Shown one piece after another: positions 1-8,121 of a stretch of 64,000 nt of DNA (positions within the stretch are counted from its first letter, which is position 1; each line of letters opens with the position of its first letter). Position numbers and translations under genes: made by a program. Origin of the DNA: Sellimonas caecigallum (GTDB lineage: Bacteria > Bacillota > Clostridia > Lachnospirales > Lachnospiraceae). The stretch covers positions 62,001-126,000 of the forward strand of contig NZ_VIRV01000006.1 in NCBI RefSeq assembly GCF_019754295.1, in the 5' to 3' direction. Below the pieces are notes generated by a model. The model was given only the letters and a program-made list of their open reading frames with translations, ran no database searches and was not told the origin of the DNA.

Positions 1-1206
1 TTTCTCCCCTCCTGACAGCTTCGACACCGGTGTGTACTGCATCTCCGGCGTAAATAAAAACCGTTCCAACATCTGGGAGGCACTGATTCTGCCTTCTTTT
101 GTCTGGACGTACTCTCCGATATCCCGTATGTAATCGATCACTCTTTTGTCTTCATCCATATCTGGAACTTCCTGGGCAAAATATCCGATTTTTATCGTTT
201 CCCCAATATCCACTTCTCCGCTGTCAGGTGCTATCTCCCCTGCGATCATCCGAAGGAGGGTAGATTTGCCGCATCCGTTCGGACCGATAATCCCCAGACG
301 CTGATTTCTAAGAACGATATAATCAAAATCGTTTATGACTGTTCTGTCCCCGTAACTTTTTGTGATATGCTTCAGCTCAATCGTCTTCTTTCCCATCCTC
401 GTCTCTGCCGCATCCATCTCCACCGCCTGATCTGCCAGTGGAGCTCTGCCGTTCTTCAAAGCCTCCAGCCTGTCAAGCCTTGCCCTCTGTTTGGTAGTTC
501 TGGCACGGCATCCTCTTTTTGCCCACTCCATTTCCATACGAAGGATACTCTGGCGTTTCCGTTCTGAGGCAAGCTCTCTTTCTTCACGCTCCGCCTTGAG
601 CTCCAGGAATCGTGAATAGTTGGCCTCATAGCTGTAAAACTGCCCCCGGCTGATCTCCAAGATGCGGTTTGACACTTTATCGAGAAAATAGCGGTCATGT
701 GTAACCATGAGTATAACTCCTCTGTAATTTTTCAAATAGTTTTCCAGCCACACGATCATCTCATCATCCAGATGGTTCGTCGGTTCGTCCAGAAGAAGCA
801 GATCGAAATCTTCCGCAAGCACTTTGGCAAGGGCTGCCCTTCTTCTCTGTCCTCCGGATAAAGTTTTCATCTTTGCCTGAAAATCCATGATCCCAAGGCG
901 AGTCAGATTGCTCTGCACGATCCAGGCATCTTCCTTCCCATCGGAGGCATAGGTAAGCACGGTATCCTCCGGTTCAAATACCGGGCTCTGGGAAAGGTAG
1001 GCGATCTTCAGTCCATTCTGCCTTACGATCTGTCCTCCATCCGGCTCTTCTTCCCCTGCGATCATCCGAAGGAGCGTAGATTTTCCTGTCCCGTTGATGC
1101 CGATGATCCCGACCTTGTCTCCTTCCTGCACCCCAAAAGACGCATCATCAAAAATCATTTTATCTCCAAATAGTTTGCTGATATGTTCCAAGTTCAAGAT
1201 ATTCAT
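1..1206 (-). CDS. ABC-F family ATPase, Uup-like (3' part cut by window edge)
   Basis: This is a soluble twin-ATPase of the ABC-F family, whose members act on ribosomes and not as membrane transporters. The 402 visible codons give a first nucleotide-binding domain with Walker A GINGTGKST, signature LSGGQRRR and Walker B LLLLDEPTNHLD. A basic coiled linker follows (WAKRGCRARTTK), which resembles the Uup-type linker, then a second Walker A GPNGCGKST. The second signature, LSGGEK, falls on the last visible codons, so the rest of domain two and any C-terminal coil lie outside. No transmembrane segment is seen, as expected. The ATG is preceded by GAGGAG at good spacing. Uup-like assignment within ABC-F is inference from the linker; EttA or another subfamily is possible. 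Confidence 0.9.
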   Translation of the reverse strand, partial: MNILNLEHISKLFGDKMIFDDASFGVQEGDKVGIIGINGTGKSTLLRMIAGEEEPDGGQIVRQNGLKIAYLSQSPVFEPEDTVLTYASDGKEDAWIVQSNLTRLGIMDFQAKMKTLSGGQRRRAALAKVLAEDFDLLLLDEPTNHLDDEMIVWLENYLKNYRGVILMVTHDRYFLDKVSNRILEISRGQFYSYEANYSRFLELKAEREERELASERKRQSILRMEMEWAKRGCRARTTKQRARLDRLEALKNGRAPLADQAVEMDAAETRMGKKTIELKHITKSYGDRTVINDFDYIVLRNQRLGIIGPNGCGKSTLLRMIAGEIAPDSGEVDIGETIKIGYFAQEVPDMDEDKRVIDYIRDIGEYVQTKEGRISASQMLERFLFTPEMQYTPVSKLSGGEK

Positions 1207-1234
1207 GTTACTACTCCTCGTCTGTATTGCTTTT

Positions 1235-1269
1235 TCCAAAAGAAGAAGGCACTGATTTGACAGTGCCTT
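1235..1269 (-). terminator. Rho-independent terminator after the sirtuin gene
   Basis: Nine-base-pair arms AAGGCACTG / CAGTGCCTT enclose a 6-nt loop and run into a CTTCTTTT tract on the minus strand. It lies between the sirtuin stop and the ABC-F start, so it ends the sirtuin transcript. Confidence 0.8.
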
Positions 1270-1284
1270 CCTCCACTTACTTTT

Positions 1285-2019
1285 TTAGTATCCCAATTCA
1301 GGCAGGATGTTCCTTGGCTCATCGTAGATGACCAGATCCGCCTTGTCGTCCATCAAGGTTGGTTTGGTATGTATGACAACAATCCTGCTGCCCTCAAAAC
1401 AACGGACGTAATTGTGAAAAACTTCCGAACTCAGCGACGTCCCAAGCAAAAGAAGCACGTCACACTTTTCGATCTCTTCCAGCGTCCGCGAGAGTTTATC
1501 ACTATCCAGCATCTCTCCGAAAAACGAAACTCCCGGCCGTACTACTCCGTGACAGTCTTCACAATACGGAATCTTCGGCGCATTCTTGATATATTCCAAC
1601 GAATATTCTTTATGGCACCGCATGCATTTATTTCTGTAAATGCTGCCATGCAGATCGATGACATTTCTGCATCCGCCCCGCTCGCTCAGTTCATAGATAT
1701 TGCTTGTTATAATGCATTTAAGCTTTCCTGCTTTTTCCATAGCTGCCAGGGTTTTCACGGATTCCGTCGGTTCAAGTTCTACAAGGATCTCATTTTTATA
1801 AAACTCGAAAAACATTTCTGTCCTCGTATTAAAAAATGCATCCGTGTACAGATATTCCGGTGATCTTCCGTATTTTTCTTCAATCTCATACGCCGCATTC
1901 TGATCCTTCAAAGAGTGGAAGCCACATTCTTCCAACATTCCGGAACCACAAAGAACAACCACATACTGCCCTTGATCCACAATTTCTTTCAAAATATCCA
2001 GTTTGCTCTTCTCCTGCAT
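1285..2019 (-). CDS. Divergent Sir2-family NAD-dependent protein deacylase
   Basis: A 244-residue Sir2-fold protein. Conserved parts are the catalytic His in DLHGSIY (about residue 124), a zinc site from C132, C135, C153 and C156, the RPGVSFFGE strand after the zinc module and GTSL near residue 193. The NAD-pocket motifs are unusual: the usual GAG-I-S segment reads CGSGM, the following G-I-P-x-F-R region reads CGFHSLKD, and the usual T-Q-N-I-D reads TSNIY. Family knowledge predicts removal of acyl groups from lysine using NAD, but the altered pocket makes substrate and activity uncertain. It has its own promoter and terminator, so it appears monocistronic. Confidence 0.8.
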   Translation of the reverse strand: MQEKSKLDILKEIVDQGQYVVVLCGSGMLEECGFHSLKDQNAAYEIEEKYGRSPEYLYTDAFFNTRTEMFFEFYKNEILVELEPTESVKTLAAMEKAGKLKCIITSNIYELSERGGCRNVIDLHGSIYRNKCMRCHKEYSLEYIKNAPKIPYCEDCHGVVRPGVSFFGEMLDSDKLSRTLEEIEKCDVLLLLGTSLSSEVFHNYVRCFEGSRIVVIHTKPTLMDDKADLVIYDEPRNILPELGY

Positions 2020-2076
2020 GGAACCCCTCCCTTTCGGCCATGCGGGCCATCCGTATGTCCGATGACCTTTTTATTT

Positions 2077-2105
2077 ATTATACTATATGGATTTATGCGA
2101 TACAA
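2077..2105 (-). promoter_or_regulatory. SigA-type promoter of the sirtuin gene
   Basis: On the minus strand, -35 TTGTAT and -10 TATAAT are separated by 17 bp, about 60 bp upstream of the sirtuin ATG. Confidence 0.7.
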
Positions 2106-2208
2106 GCTGGATTTCCTCTTTTGTCTCTGTTTTCACATACGATACAAAAAAGGACAGCCAAAGCCATCCTTGTTCTTTGTGTCAACAGTAAATCCTGTGT
2201 TTTCCCAT

Positions 2209-2433
2209 TTACGCAAGATATTCACTCAGCTCGTTGACTTCTGTATCATCTGCATCGTGCATGATCATCTTGATTGGTTTGGAAAGATCCAGGCTCAGGA
2301 TTCCAAGGAACGATTTCCCGTCGATCGTCATTCTTCCCTGAATCAGATCAAAGTCTCCGTCCATACGTCTTAAGATGCTGTTCAATCCTTTGGCCTTTTC
2401 CATAGAATTGATACTTACATATACTTCTCTCAT
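2209..2433 (-). CDS. HPr-like protein lacking the active-site histidine
   Basis: A 74-residue protein with the HPr fold signature around the regulatory serine: GKSFLGILSLDL, with S41 aligning to HPr Ser-46. The segment that should carry the phosphorylatable His-15 (I-H-A-R-P-A in HPr) reads MEKAKG, so it cannot accept phosphate from Enzyme I by the usual route. Bacillus Crh is a known His-less HPr paralogue that keeps Ser-46 and acts as a CcpA co-regulator; a comparable regulatory role here is inference. The closest relative in this window is the 79-residue protein at 46512-46751. A strong SD (AGGAG) precedes the ATG. Sirtuin and MocR neighbours do not suggest a shared pathway. Confidence 0.75.
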   Translation of the reverse strand: MREVYVSINSMEKAKGLNSILRRMDGDFDLIQGRMTIDGKSFLGILSLDLSKPIKMIMHDADDTEVNELSEYLA

Positions 2434-2491
2434 CGCTTTTCTCCTGTGAATCTATTAATATATTCTGTCCCGCACATCGTGCAGCCATGTT

Positions 2492-2520
2492 ATTATACCC
2501 TTTTCCTGTGGTTTTTTAAA
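2492..2520 (-). promoter_or_regulatory. Probable promoter of the HPr-like gene
   Basis: -10 TATAAT is perfect; -35 TTTAAA is four of six; spacer 17 bp. The leader contains a short GCAC-GAT-GTGC hairpin. Confidence 0.5.
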
Positions 2521-2544
2521 GCCATTTTTTATCTTTTTTGCACA

Positions 2545-3942
2545 TTATGGGATCCAAATCTTTTTCAGGATCTCCACCGCTTCCACAATCTTTTTTTCCT
2601 CCAGATTTGCATATCCTAAAATCACAGATGCTTTCCCTCTTTTCTGCTCTCTGGCATCGTAAGATGACAGCCCGCAGACTCGGATCCCCTGCTCTTTGGC
2701 CTGTCTGATCAGTTCCTCCTCAGTTCGTCCGTCGTCAAATGTCAGAAGGAGATGAACTCCTGCATTTTCCCCGGAGATCCTGCAGATCCGTGAAAAAGGT
2801 TTCAGACATCCGAGGAGTATATCGTGTCTGCTTTTATAAATAGCGCGCATCCGGTTCAAATGTCTTTCGTAATGTCCGTCTTCTATAAATTTCTGAAGAA
2901 TCATCTGATCCACACGGGACACTGTTGGATTGATAAACCGGCACGTTTCTCGATAAACTTCCAAAAGCGGCAGCGGCAAAACCATATAGCTCATCCTTAT
3001 GGCAGGGGCAATGGATTTTGAGAACGTTCCAAGGTAGATGACCTTCTCCTCCATATCAAATCCTTTCAGCGCCGGGATTGGTTTTCCTTTATACCTGAAT
3101 TCGCTGTCATAGTCATCCTCGATGATAAAGCGCCCTTCTTTCTCTTTTGCCCAGGAAAGCAGTTCCATCCTCCGCCGGATCGGCATGACGATTCCCAGTG
3201 GATACTGATGAGAAGGCATAACGTAGGCAATATCCGCATCCATCTTCCGAAGCTTTTCCACTTCCATCCCGCTTTTGTCCATGTCTACTGTACAGACAGG
3301 ATAGCCGAGTCTCCCAAAGAGACGGTAAGCCTGTTTGTATGTGGGATTTTCAAAAGCTGCTTTATGCCCATTTCCAAGAATAGCGTGGAGAAGAAACAGC
3401 ATATAATCGTTTCCAGCCCCCACAATGATCTGTTCAGGAGTACAGTTGACGCCCCGCGCCTGATGCAGGTAAGCCGCGATCACATTTCGGAGTCCATATT
3501 CTCCCTGTGGATCTCCAAGCCGGAATAATTCCGCCCTGTCTTCGCACAGCACATCTTTGGAAAGCTTTCTCCAGACATGATAAGGAAATTTCTTGAGATC
3601 GACCCCGTTGGGAGAAAAGTCATACATGCATGTCTCCTTTTTCTCCCCGCCTTCCCTTCGAGGCTCCCGAATCGCCTGAATCTGGTAGAGATCTTCCACT
3701 TCCATAACAAAAAATCCTTTGTACGGAACGGACTCGATATAGCCTTCCGACAAAAGCTGCTCGTAGGCAAGCTCCACTGTACTTCTGCTGACTTCCAGGT
3801 ATTTTGCAAGAGAACGGGTGGAAGGGAGTTTTTCCCTTGCGGGGATCTGTCCTCTCTGAATGTCATTCTTGATATAGTTATAAATCTGTTCATACAAAGG
3901 AGCCCCGGAACGGGACTCCAGATGAATAGTCAATTCGTTCAT
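2545..3942 (-). CDS. MocR/PdxR-family regulator (GntR HTH plus aminotransferase-like domain)
   Basis: A 465-residue transcription factor with two domains. Residues about 1-75 are a GntR winged helix (LPSTRSLAKYLEVSRSTVELAYEQ compressed here to its core SRSTVELAYEQ). Residues about 110-460 are a fold-type I aminotransferase domain used as a PLP-binding sensor; the Schiff-base lysine is expected in GTFSKSIAP. Known members control pyridoxal phosphate synthesis or amino-acid metabolism. No pdxST or transporter lies next to it, so the target is unknown. It begins 8 nt after the glnS stop, so it is probably co-transcribed with glnS. Confidence 0.88.
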   Translation of the reverse strand: MNELTIHLESRSGAPLYEQIYNYIKNDIQRGQIPAREKLPSTRSLAKYLEVSRSTVELAYEQLLSEGYIESVPYKGFFVMEVEDLYQIQAIREPRREGGEKKETCMYDFSPNGVDLKKFPYHVWRKLSKDVLCEDRAELFRLGDPQGEYGLRNVIAAYLHQARGVNCTPEQIIVGAGNDYMLFLLHAILGNGHKAAFENPTYKQAYRLFGRLGYPVCTVDMDKSGMEVEKLRKMDADIAYVMPSHQYPLGIVMPIRRRMELLSWAKEKEGRFIIEDDYDSEFRYKGKPIPALKGFDMEEKVIYLGTFSKSIAPAIRMSYMVLPLPLLEVYRETCRFINPTVSRVDQMILQKFIEDGHYERHLNRMRAIYKSRHDILLGCLKPFSRICRISGENAGVHLLLTFDDGRTEEELIRQAKEQGIRVCGLSSYDAREQKRGKASVILGYANLEEKKIVEAVEILKKIWIP

Positions 3943-3950
3943 GATTCTTT

Positions 3951-5612
3951 CTATTTTGGCAGTTTAAAAGAACTTTTCAGTGATACGATACGGTTGAACA
4001 CAAGAGCGTCCGGCCTGGAATCTCTTGCATCCACACAGAAATATCCCTGGCGTACAAACTGGAAGCTGTCGTATGCTTTCGCACCCTGGAAATTCGGTTC
4101 CACAAAACATTTTCTCGTCTGCAGGGAATTCGGATTCAGATTTAATGAACCGTCTTCTTTATTGTATACGCCTTTTTCCTCGTCTATGAGATTCTCATAA
4201 AGCCGCACTTTGGCTTCCACAGCGTACGGAGCCGGTACCCAGTGAATCGTTCCTTTTACTTTCCGTCCGGTAAATCCGCTTCCGCACTTTGTCTCCGGAT
4301 CATATGTGCAGTGTACGACTGTCACATTTCCGTCTTCATCTTTTTCACATCCTGTACAGGTCACAAAATATGCGTTCATGAGACGGACTTCATTTCCCGG
4401 GAAAAGACGGAAATACTTTTTCGGAGGTTCTTCCATAAAGTCTTCCCTCTCGATATAGAGTTCCCTGCAGAATGGGACCTTCCTTTTTCCCAGCTCCGGA
4501 TTCTCCAGATTGTTGTCCGCTTCCAGATATTCCACTTCCCCTTCCGGATAATTGTCGATGACCAGTTTGACCGGATCGAGCACTGCCATCATACGTGGTC
4601 TTTTCAGCTTGAGGTCTTCGCGGATACAGTATTCAAGCATCGCGTAATCCACAGAGCTCTGGGCCTTGGAAACCCCGCACAAATCCACGAACATCTTGAT
4701 GGATTCCGGTGTGAATCCCCTCCTTCTGAGAGCTGCGATAGATACAAGACGCGGATCATCCCATCCGTCTACGATGCCTTCTTCCACCAGCTTTTTGATA
4801 TACCGCTTGCCAGTCACAACATTTGTAAGGTAAAGTTTTGCAAACTCGATCTGTCTCGGCCCATGGTCAAACTCACACTCTCTGACAACCCAGTCATACA
4901 GCGGGCGGTGATCTTCAAATTCCAGCGTACAGATGGAGTGCGTGATCTTCTCCACGGCATCTTCGATCGGATGTGCAAAATCGTACATCGGGTAGATGCA
5001 CCATTTGTCTCCTGTATTGTGATGTGTCATATGTGCCACACGGTACAGGATCGGGTCCCTCATATTGATGTTCGGGGAAGCCATATCGATCTTGGCCCGG
5101 AGTACTTTCTCTCCGTCTTTGTACACTCCGTTTTTCATATTTTCAAACAGTTCCAGATTTTCCTCCACAGAACGGTTCCTGTACGGACTTTCTTTTCCCG
5201 GCTCTGTGAGTGTCCCTCTGTATTCTCTGATCTCATCCGGCGTCAAGTCACAGACATACGCTTTTCCCTTCTTGATAAGCTTTACAGCACATTCATACAT
5301 CTGTTCGAAATAATCGGAAGCAAAGTATAAATGATCTTCCCAGTCTGCTCCAAGCCACTTGATATCTTCTTTGATAGATTCCACGAATTCCATTCTCTCT
5401 TTTGTCGGATTTGTATCATCAAAACGCATATGGAATTCGCCATTGTATTTCTTTGCAAGTCCATAATTCAGGAGAATGGATTTCGCATGGCCGATGTGCA
5501 GGTACCCATTTGGCTCCGGCGGAAACCTCGTGCACACATGGTCATAAACTCCTTCCCTGAGATCTTTGTCTATTTCCTGTTCAATAAAATTTTTGGATTC
5601 CGTTGTCTCCAT
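3951..5612 (-). CDS. glnS: Glutaminyl-tRNA synthetase
   Basis: A 553-residue class I aminoacyl-tRNA synthetase that charges tRNA-Gln directly. Visible motifs are the HIGH box in [12 protein letters not shown] (residues 39-42), the GWDDPR segment preceding the tRNA acceptor-binding region, [10 protein letters not shown], and a KMSKS-equivalent VTGKR just before it, as in other GlnRS. The C-terminal beta-barrel anticodon-binding half is complete, so the length is normal. Many Firmicutes make Gln-tRNA by the GatCAB route and lack this enzyme, whereas many Lachnospiraceae carry a GlnRS thought to be acquired. SD AGGAGG precedes the ATG. It sits between a small membrane-protein gene and the MocR gene on the same strand. 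Confidence 0.96.
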   Translation of the reverse strand: METTESKNFIEQEIDKDLREGVYDHVCTRFPPEPNGYLHIGHAKSILLNYGLAKKYNGEFHMRFDDTNPTKERMEFVESIKEDIKWLGADWEDHLYFASDYFEQMYECAVKLIKKGKAYVCDLTPDEIREYRGTLTEPGKESPYRNRSVEENLELFENMKNGVYKDGEKVLRAKIDMASPNINMRDPILYRVAHMTHHNTGDKWCIYPMYDFAHPIEDAVEKITHSICTLEFEDHRPLYDWVVRECEFDHGPRQIEFAKLYLTNVVTGKRYIKKLVEEGIVDGWDDPRLVSIAALRRRGFTPESIKMFVDLCGVSKAQSSVDYAMLEYCIREDLKLKRPRMMAVLDPVKLVIDNYPEGEVEYLEADNNLENPELGKRKVPFCRELYIEREDFMEEPPKKYFRLFPGNEVRLMNAYFVTCTGCEKDEDGNVTVVHCTYDPETKCGSGFTGRKVKGTIHWVPAPYAVEAKVRLYENLIDEEKGVYNKEDGSLNLNPNSLQTRKCFVEPNFQGAKAYDSFQFVRQGYFCVDARDSRPDALVFNRIVSLKSSFKLPK

Positions 5613-5637
5613 AAAGCCCTCCTCTAGGATTTATTTT

Positions 5638-5979
5638 TCATAGCTGTTTGCGCAATTTCGTAATTTTTATCTTACCATAAAAAAGATATAAGGACAAGCA
5701 AAAAAGAAGGGATACAGCCCACGCACCTATCACAACAAACCCATAACGCACAAGCTCTCTTTGGAAACACGTTCTGAAAAGCTGATATATTTTTTGATCT
5801 CCCCACACATTTTCGCTAAAAAACATCCGGACTTCATCTGCATAAAATTTCACATCCAGAATTTGTTGAGGCGGGAGAAATTCTCTCGGAATGTCCAGCC
5901 TTCCTATCAAATAATAGGAAAAAACAAGCCAGACTGCAAAGAGAATAATCCCTTTTCCTCCTTGTATCCAACTTTTCAT
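5638..5979 (-). CDS. Small hypothetical membrane protein
   Basis: I do not recognise this 113-residue protein. It has a hydrophobic N-terminal segment (about residues 9-27, GIILFAVWLVFSYYLIG) and a second one near the C terminus (about 80-102), separated by an amphipathic, mostly charged middle region, and ends in a basic tail KITKLRKQL. This fits a two-pass membrane protein with an extracellular loop of about 50 residues. Its stop is 25 nt upstream of glnS, so the genes may share a transcript. The ribosome-binding site is weak (GGATAA), which lowers confidence in the start. Confidence 0.55.
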   Translation of the reverse strand: MKSWIQGGKGIILFAVWLVFSYYLIGRLDIPREFLPPQQILDVKFYADEVRMFFSENVWGDQKIYQLFRTCFQRELVRYGFVVIGAWAVSLLFCLSLYLFYGKIKITKLRKQL

Positions 5980-6097
5980 TTTTATTATCCATATTTTAAA
6001 ATTTTTCCTTTATCCATTCAATTGTTATCTGTTATATTATTATTTTAAGGAAAATTGCGCGTCTTTTTTTTACTTTCATAAACGTTTTTTCCTTTTC

Positions 6098-6127
6098 TTG
6101 CTTTTTCTTCCCTCCGGGAATTATAAT
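6098..6127 (+). promoter_or_regulatory. Promoter of the zinc alcohol dehydrogenase gene
   Basis: -35 TTGCTT and -10 TATAAT with an 18-bp spacer, about 45 bp before an AAGGAGG ribosome-binding site and the ATG at 6181. Confidence 0.65.
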
Positions 6128-6180
6128 AAACACAGTAGAAAAATCCAAAATTCATATTCAAGGAGGTGCTTTAGCCCATC

Positions 6181-7227
6181 ATGAAAGCATTAGTATACAA
6201 AGGAAATCGAACGATCGCACTGGAGGAGAAACCACGCCCGTCTCTTCTTTCCCCCACAGATGCCATCGTCCGGGTGACCCTTTCCACGATCTGTTCCAGC
6301 GATATCCATATTCTGCACGGAGCCGTGCCACGGGCCGTTCCGGGCGTGACTCTGGGCCATGAATTTGTCGGCGTTGTGGAGGAGATCGGTCCTTCCGTAA
6401 AAAAGTTCTCGCCCGGAGACAGGGTAGCTGTCAATGTGGAGACATTCTGCGGAGAATGTTTTTACTGCAGGAGGGGCTATGTCAATAACTGTACGGATCC
6501 GGACGGAGGATGGGCTTTGGGCTGCCGGATCGATGGGGGACAGGCAGAATATGCAAGAATCCCTTATGCCGATCAAGGACTTGCCAAAATCCCGGATGCC
6601 GTCTCCGATGAAGCGGCACTATTTACCGGGGATCTTTTGTCCACTGGATACTGGGCGTCCGATCTGGCTGAAATCAAAAAGGGAGACACAATCGCCGTCA
6701 TCGGAGCCGGACCGGCCGGACTTTGTACGATGCTCTGTGCCCGCCGCTACGAACCGGAGTGTATCATCGCCATCGACCGCTCTTTGGAACGATTGACTTT
6801 TGCGAAAGAACATCACATGGCAGATGTCACATATTGCCCGCAGGACATTTCTGCTCTGGAAGCCCAGATCCGTTCCCTCACTTCCGGCAGAGGTGCGGAC
6901 GCAGTTCTGGAAGCAGCAGGCGGGTCTGACACGTTCGAGATGGCATGGAGGATCGCGCGTCCTAATGCAGTCGTCGTCCTTGTAGCCATGTACGAAAAAG
7001 CACAGATCCTTCCGCTCCCGGAAATGTACGGAAAGAACCTGACATGGAAATCAGGCGGCGTGGACGCCTGCCATTTAGACGACATTCTGACTCTCATCGA
7101 AGAGGGAAGACTTGACGCCACACCGCTTCTGACACACAAGTGTCGTCTGTCCGAGATACAGGATGCATATCAGGTTTTTGAAGCACAGGCAGATGGTGTT
7201 TTGAAATATGCTGTCTACCCAGACTAA
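6181..7227 (+). CDS. Zinc-dependent medium-chain alcohol/polyol dehydrogenase
   Basis: A 348-residue medium-chain dehydrogenase. The catalytic zinc region shows C-S-S-D in TICSSDIH and the GHEF box near residue 60. A structural zinc loop has four cysteines in CGECFYCRRGYVNNC. The Rossmann fold follows with a glycine-rich GAGPAGL turn near residue 180 and an acidic residue after the next strand (AIDRS), which favours NAD over NADP. Relatives oxidise threonine, butanediol, sorbitol or secondary alcohols, and the substrate here cannot be read. It is monocistronic, with its own promoter and a consensus AAGGAGG, and is one of few plus-strand genes in the window. Confidence 0.88.
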   Translation: MKALVYKGNRTIALEEKPRPSLLSPTDAIVRVTLSTICSSDIHILHGAVPRAVPGVTLGHEFVGVVEEIGPSVKKFSPGDRVAVNVETFCGECFYCRRGYVNNCTDPDGGWALGCRIDGGQAEYARIPYADQGLAKIPDAVSDEAALFTGDLLSTGYWASDLAEIKKGDTIAVIGAGPAGLCTMLCARRYEPECIIAIDRSLERLTFAKEHHMADVTYCPQDISALEAQIRSLTSGRGADAVLEAAGGSDTFEMAWRIARPNAVVVLVAMYEKAQILPLPEMYGKNLTWKSGGVDACHLDDILTLIEEGRLDATPLLTHKCRLSEIQDAYQVFEAQADGVLKYAVYPD

Positions 7228-7281
7228 CAAACCGGCAGCCATCAACATCTGTGAGAACAGCAGGAATTTCCTCTTTTTATC

Positions 7282-7310
7282 TTGACATCTTACGATTTTC
7301 AAGATACAAT
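7282..7310 (+). promoter_or_regulatory. Promoter of the tRNA-Thr gene
   Basis: -35 TTGACA, 17-bp spacer, -10 TACAAT, ending 18 bp before the tRNA. Confidence 0.75.
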
Positions 7311-7328
7311 ATATAGGCATGTTGATGT

Positions 7329-7401
7329 GCTGCCTTGGCTCAGTCGGTAGAGCGTCGCCTTGGTAAGGCGGAGGTCGGGGGTTCAAGTCCCCTAGGCAGC
7401 T
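7329..7401 (+). tRNA. tRNA-Thr (anticodon GGT)
   Basis: A 73-nt cloverleaf. The acceptor GCTGCCT pairs with AGGCAGC and the discriminator is T. The anticodon stem TCGCC/GGCGG encloses loop TTGGTAA with anticodon GGT, reading ACC and ACU. The T loop is GTTCAAG. CCA is not encoded. Confidence 0.95.
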
Positions 7402-7408
7402 TTGATCG

Positions 7409-7437
7409 GAACCTTTGATTATCAAAGGTTCTTTTTT
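7409..7437 (+). terminator. Terminator after tRNA-Thr
   Basis: Perfect 10-bp arms GAACCTTTGA / TCAAAGGTTC with a 3-nt loop, followed by six T. Confidence 0.9.
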
Positions 7438-7523
7438 ATTCTTACATAGACGTCTATTCTTCTCCACGAATGCATATCCTATATCTATTGAATGCATCCT
7501 GTTCTTCAGGAGAGGGAGGTCAT

Positions 7524-8027
7524 ATGAAAAACGTAAAGTTTTACTCGGTTCTTGGATTTTTGTTCGTATCTGCTGCTGGTTCCATCTGGCATTTTGTCTA
7601 CGGATGGTCCGGGAGCAATCCGATTGTCGCCCTTTTCTTCCCGATCAACGAATCAACGTGGGAACATATGAAACTGCTCTTTTTTCCCATGCTTCTCTAC
7701 TCCCTTTTTTGGTCTTGGAAGTATAGGAAGGTCAAACGCGATCTGCTCCCGATACTATGTGTCGGAATCCTTGGCGGGACTTTTGCTATTCCGGTTCTTT
7801 TCTACACTTACACGGGTATTCTGGGATTTCACACGCTTTTTCTGGATATCAGTGTTTTTATCCTTTCTGTCGGTTTCGCATTTTTCCTGTCATACCGGCT
7901 TATCGAAAATCATCGAAAAATCGGAAGGGCTTCTGTCATTTTTGTTGTTCTTCTTGCCATCTTTTTTGCCCTCTTTACGTATTTTCCGCCTGATATCCCT
8001 CTCTTTCAAAATCCGCCGGTTTCCTGA
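7524..8027 (+). CDS. DUF6512-like multi-pass membrane protein
   Basis: A 167-residue protein with about five hydrophobic segments and a motif NPIVALFFPINESTWEHMK near residues 30-50 that I associate with the DUF6512 family, of unknown function. The start is placed at the ATG after GGGAGG (RBS at 7514-7519); an in-frame upstream ATG at 7470 has no such site and would begin next to the tRNA terminator. The conserved polar N-E-S-x-W-E-H stretch between membrane segments could form an active or binding site, which is inference. It is followed by a bidirectional terminator shared with the convergent ABC exporter operon. Confidence 0.7.
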   Translation: MKNVKFYSVLGFLFVSAAGSIWHFVYGWSGSNPIVALFFPINESTWEHMKLLFFPMLLYSLFWSWKYRKVKRDLLPILCVGILGGTFAIPVLFYTYTGILGFHTLFLDISVFILSVGFAFFLSYRLIENHRKIGRASVIFVVLLAIFFALFTYFPPDIPLFQNPPVS

Positions 8028-8062
8028 TGCCTTCTCCATACGCCTTTATACAAACACAACAC

Positions 8063-8112
8063 AAAAAACGCTTTTCCCAGACAGCGCATTTCTGTCCGGA
8101 AAAAGCGTTTTT
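8063..8112. terminator. Bidirectional terminator between convergent genes
   Basis: Long hairpin with outer arms AAAAACGCTTTT and AAAAAGCGTTTTT and inner arms AGACAG / CTGTC. A and T tracts on both sides let it serve the membrane-protein gene and the ABC exporter operon. Confidence 0.85.
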
Positions 8113-8121
8113 CTGTTTTGT

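Noticed and set aside
4242-5330. Plus-strand frame of 362 codons opposite glnS
   Set aside because: Antisense shadow of a complete, motif-bearing glnS; the product is Cys/His/Phe-rich with no domain.
7075-7497. Open frame of 140 codons on the minus strand across tRNA-Thr
   Set aside because: It runs through the tRNA gene and the end of the dehydrogenase and encodes the translated-tRNA peptide often seen in shadow frames. No ribosome-binding site.
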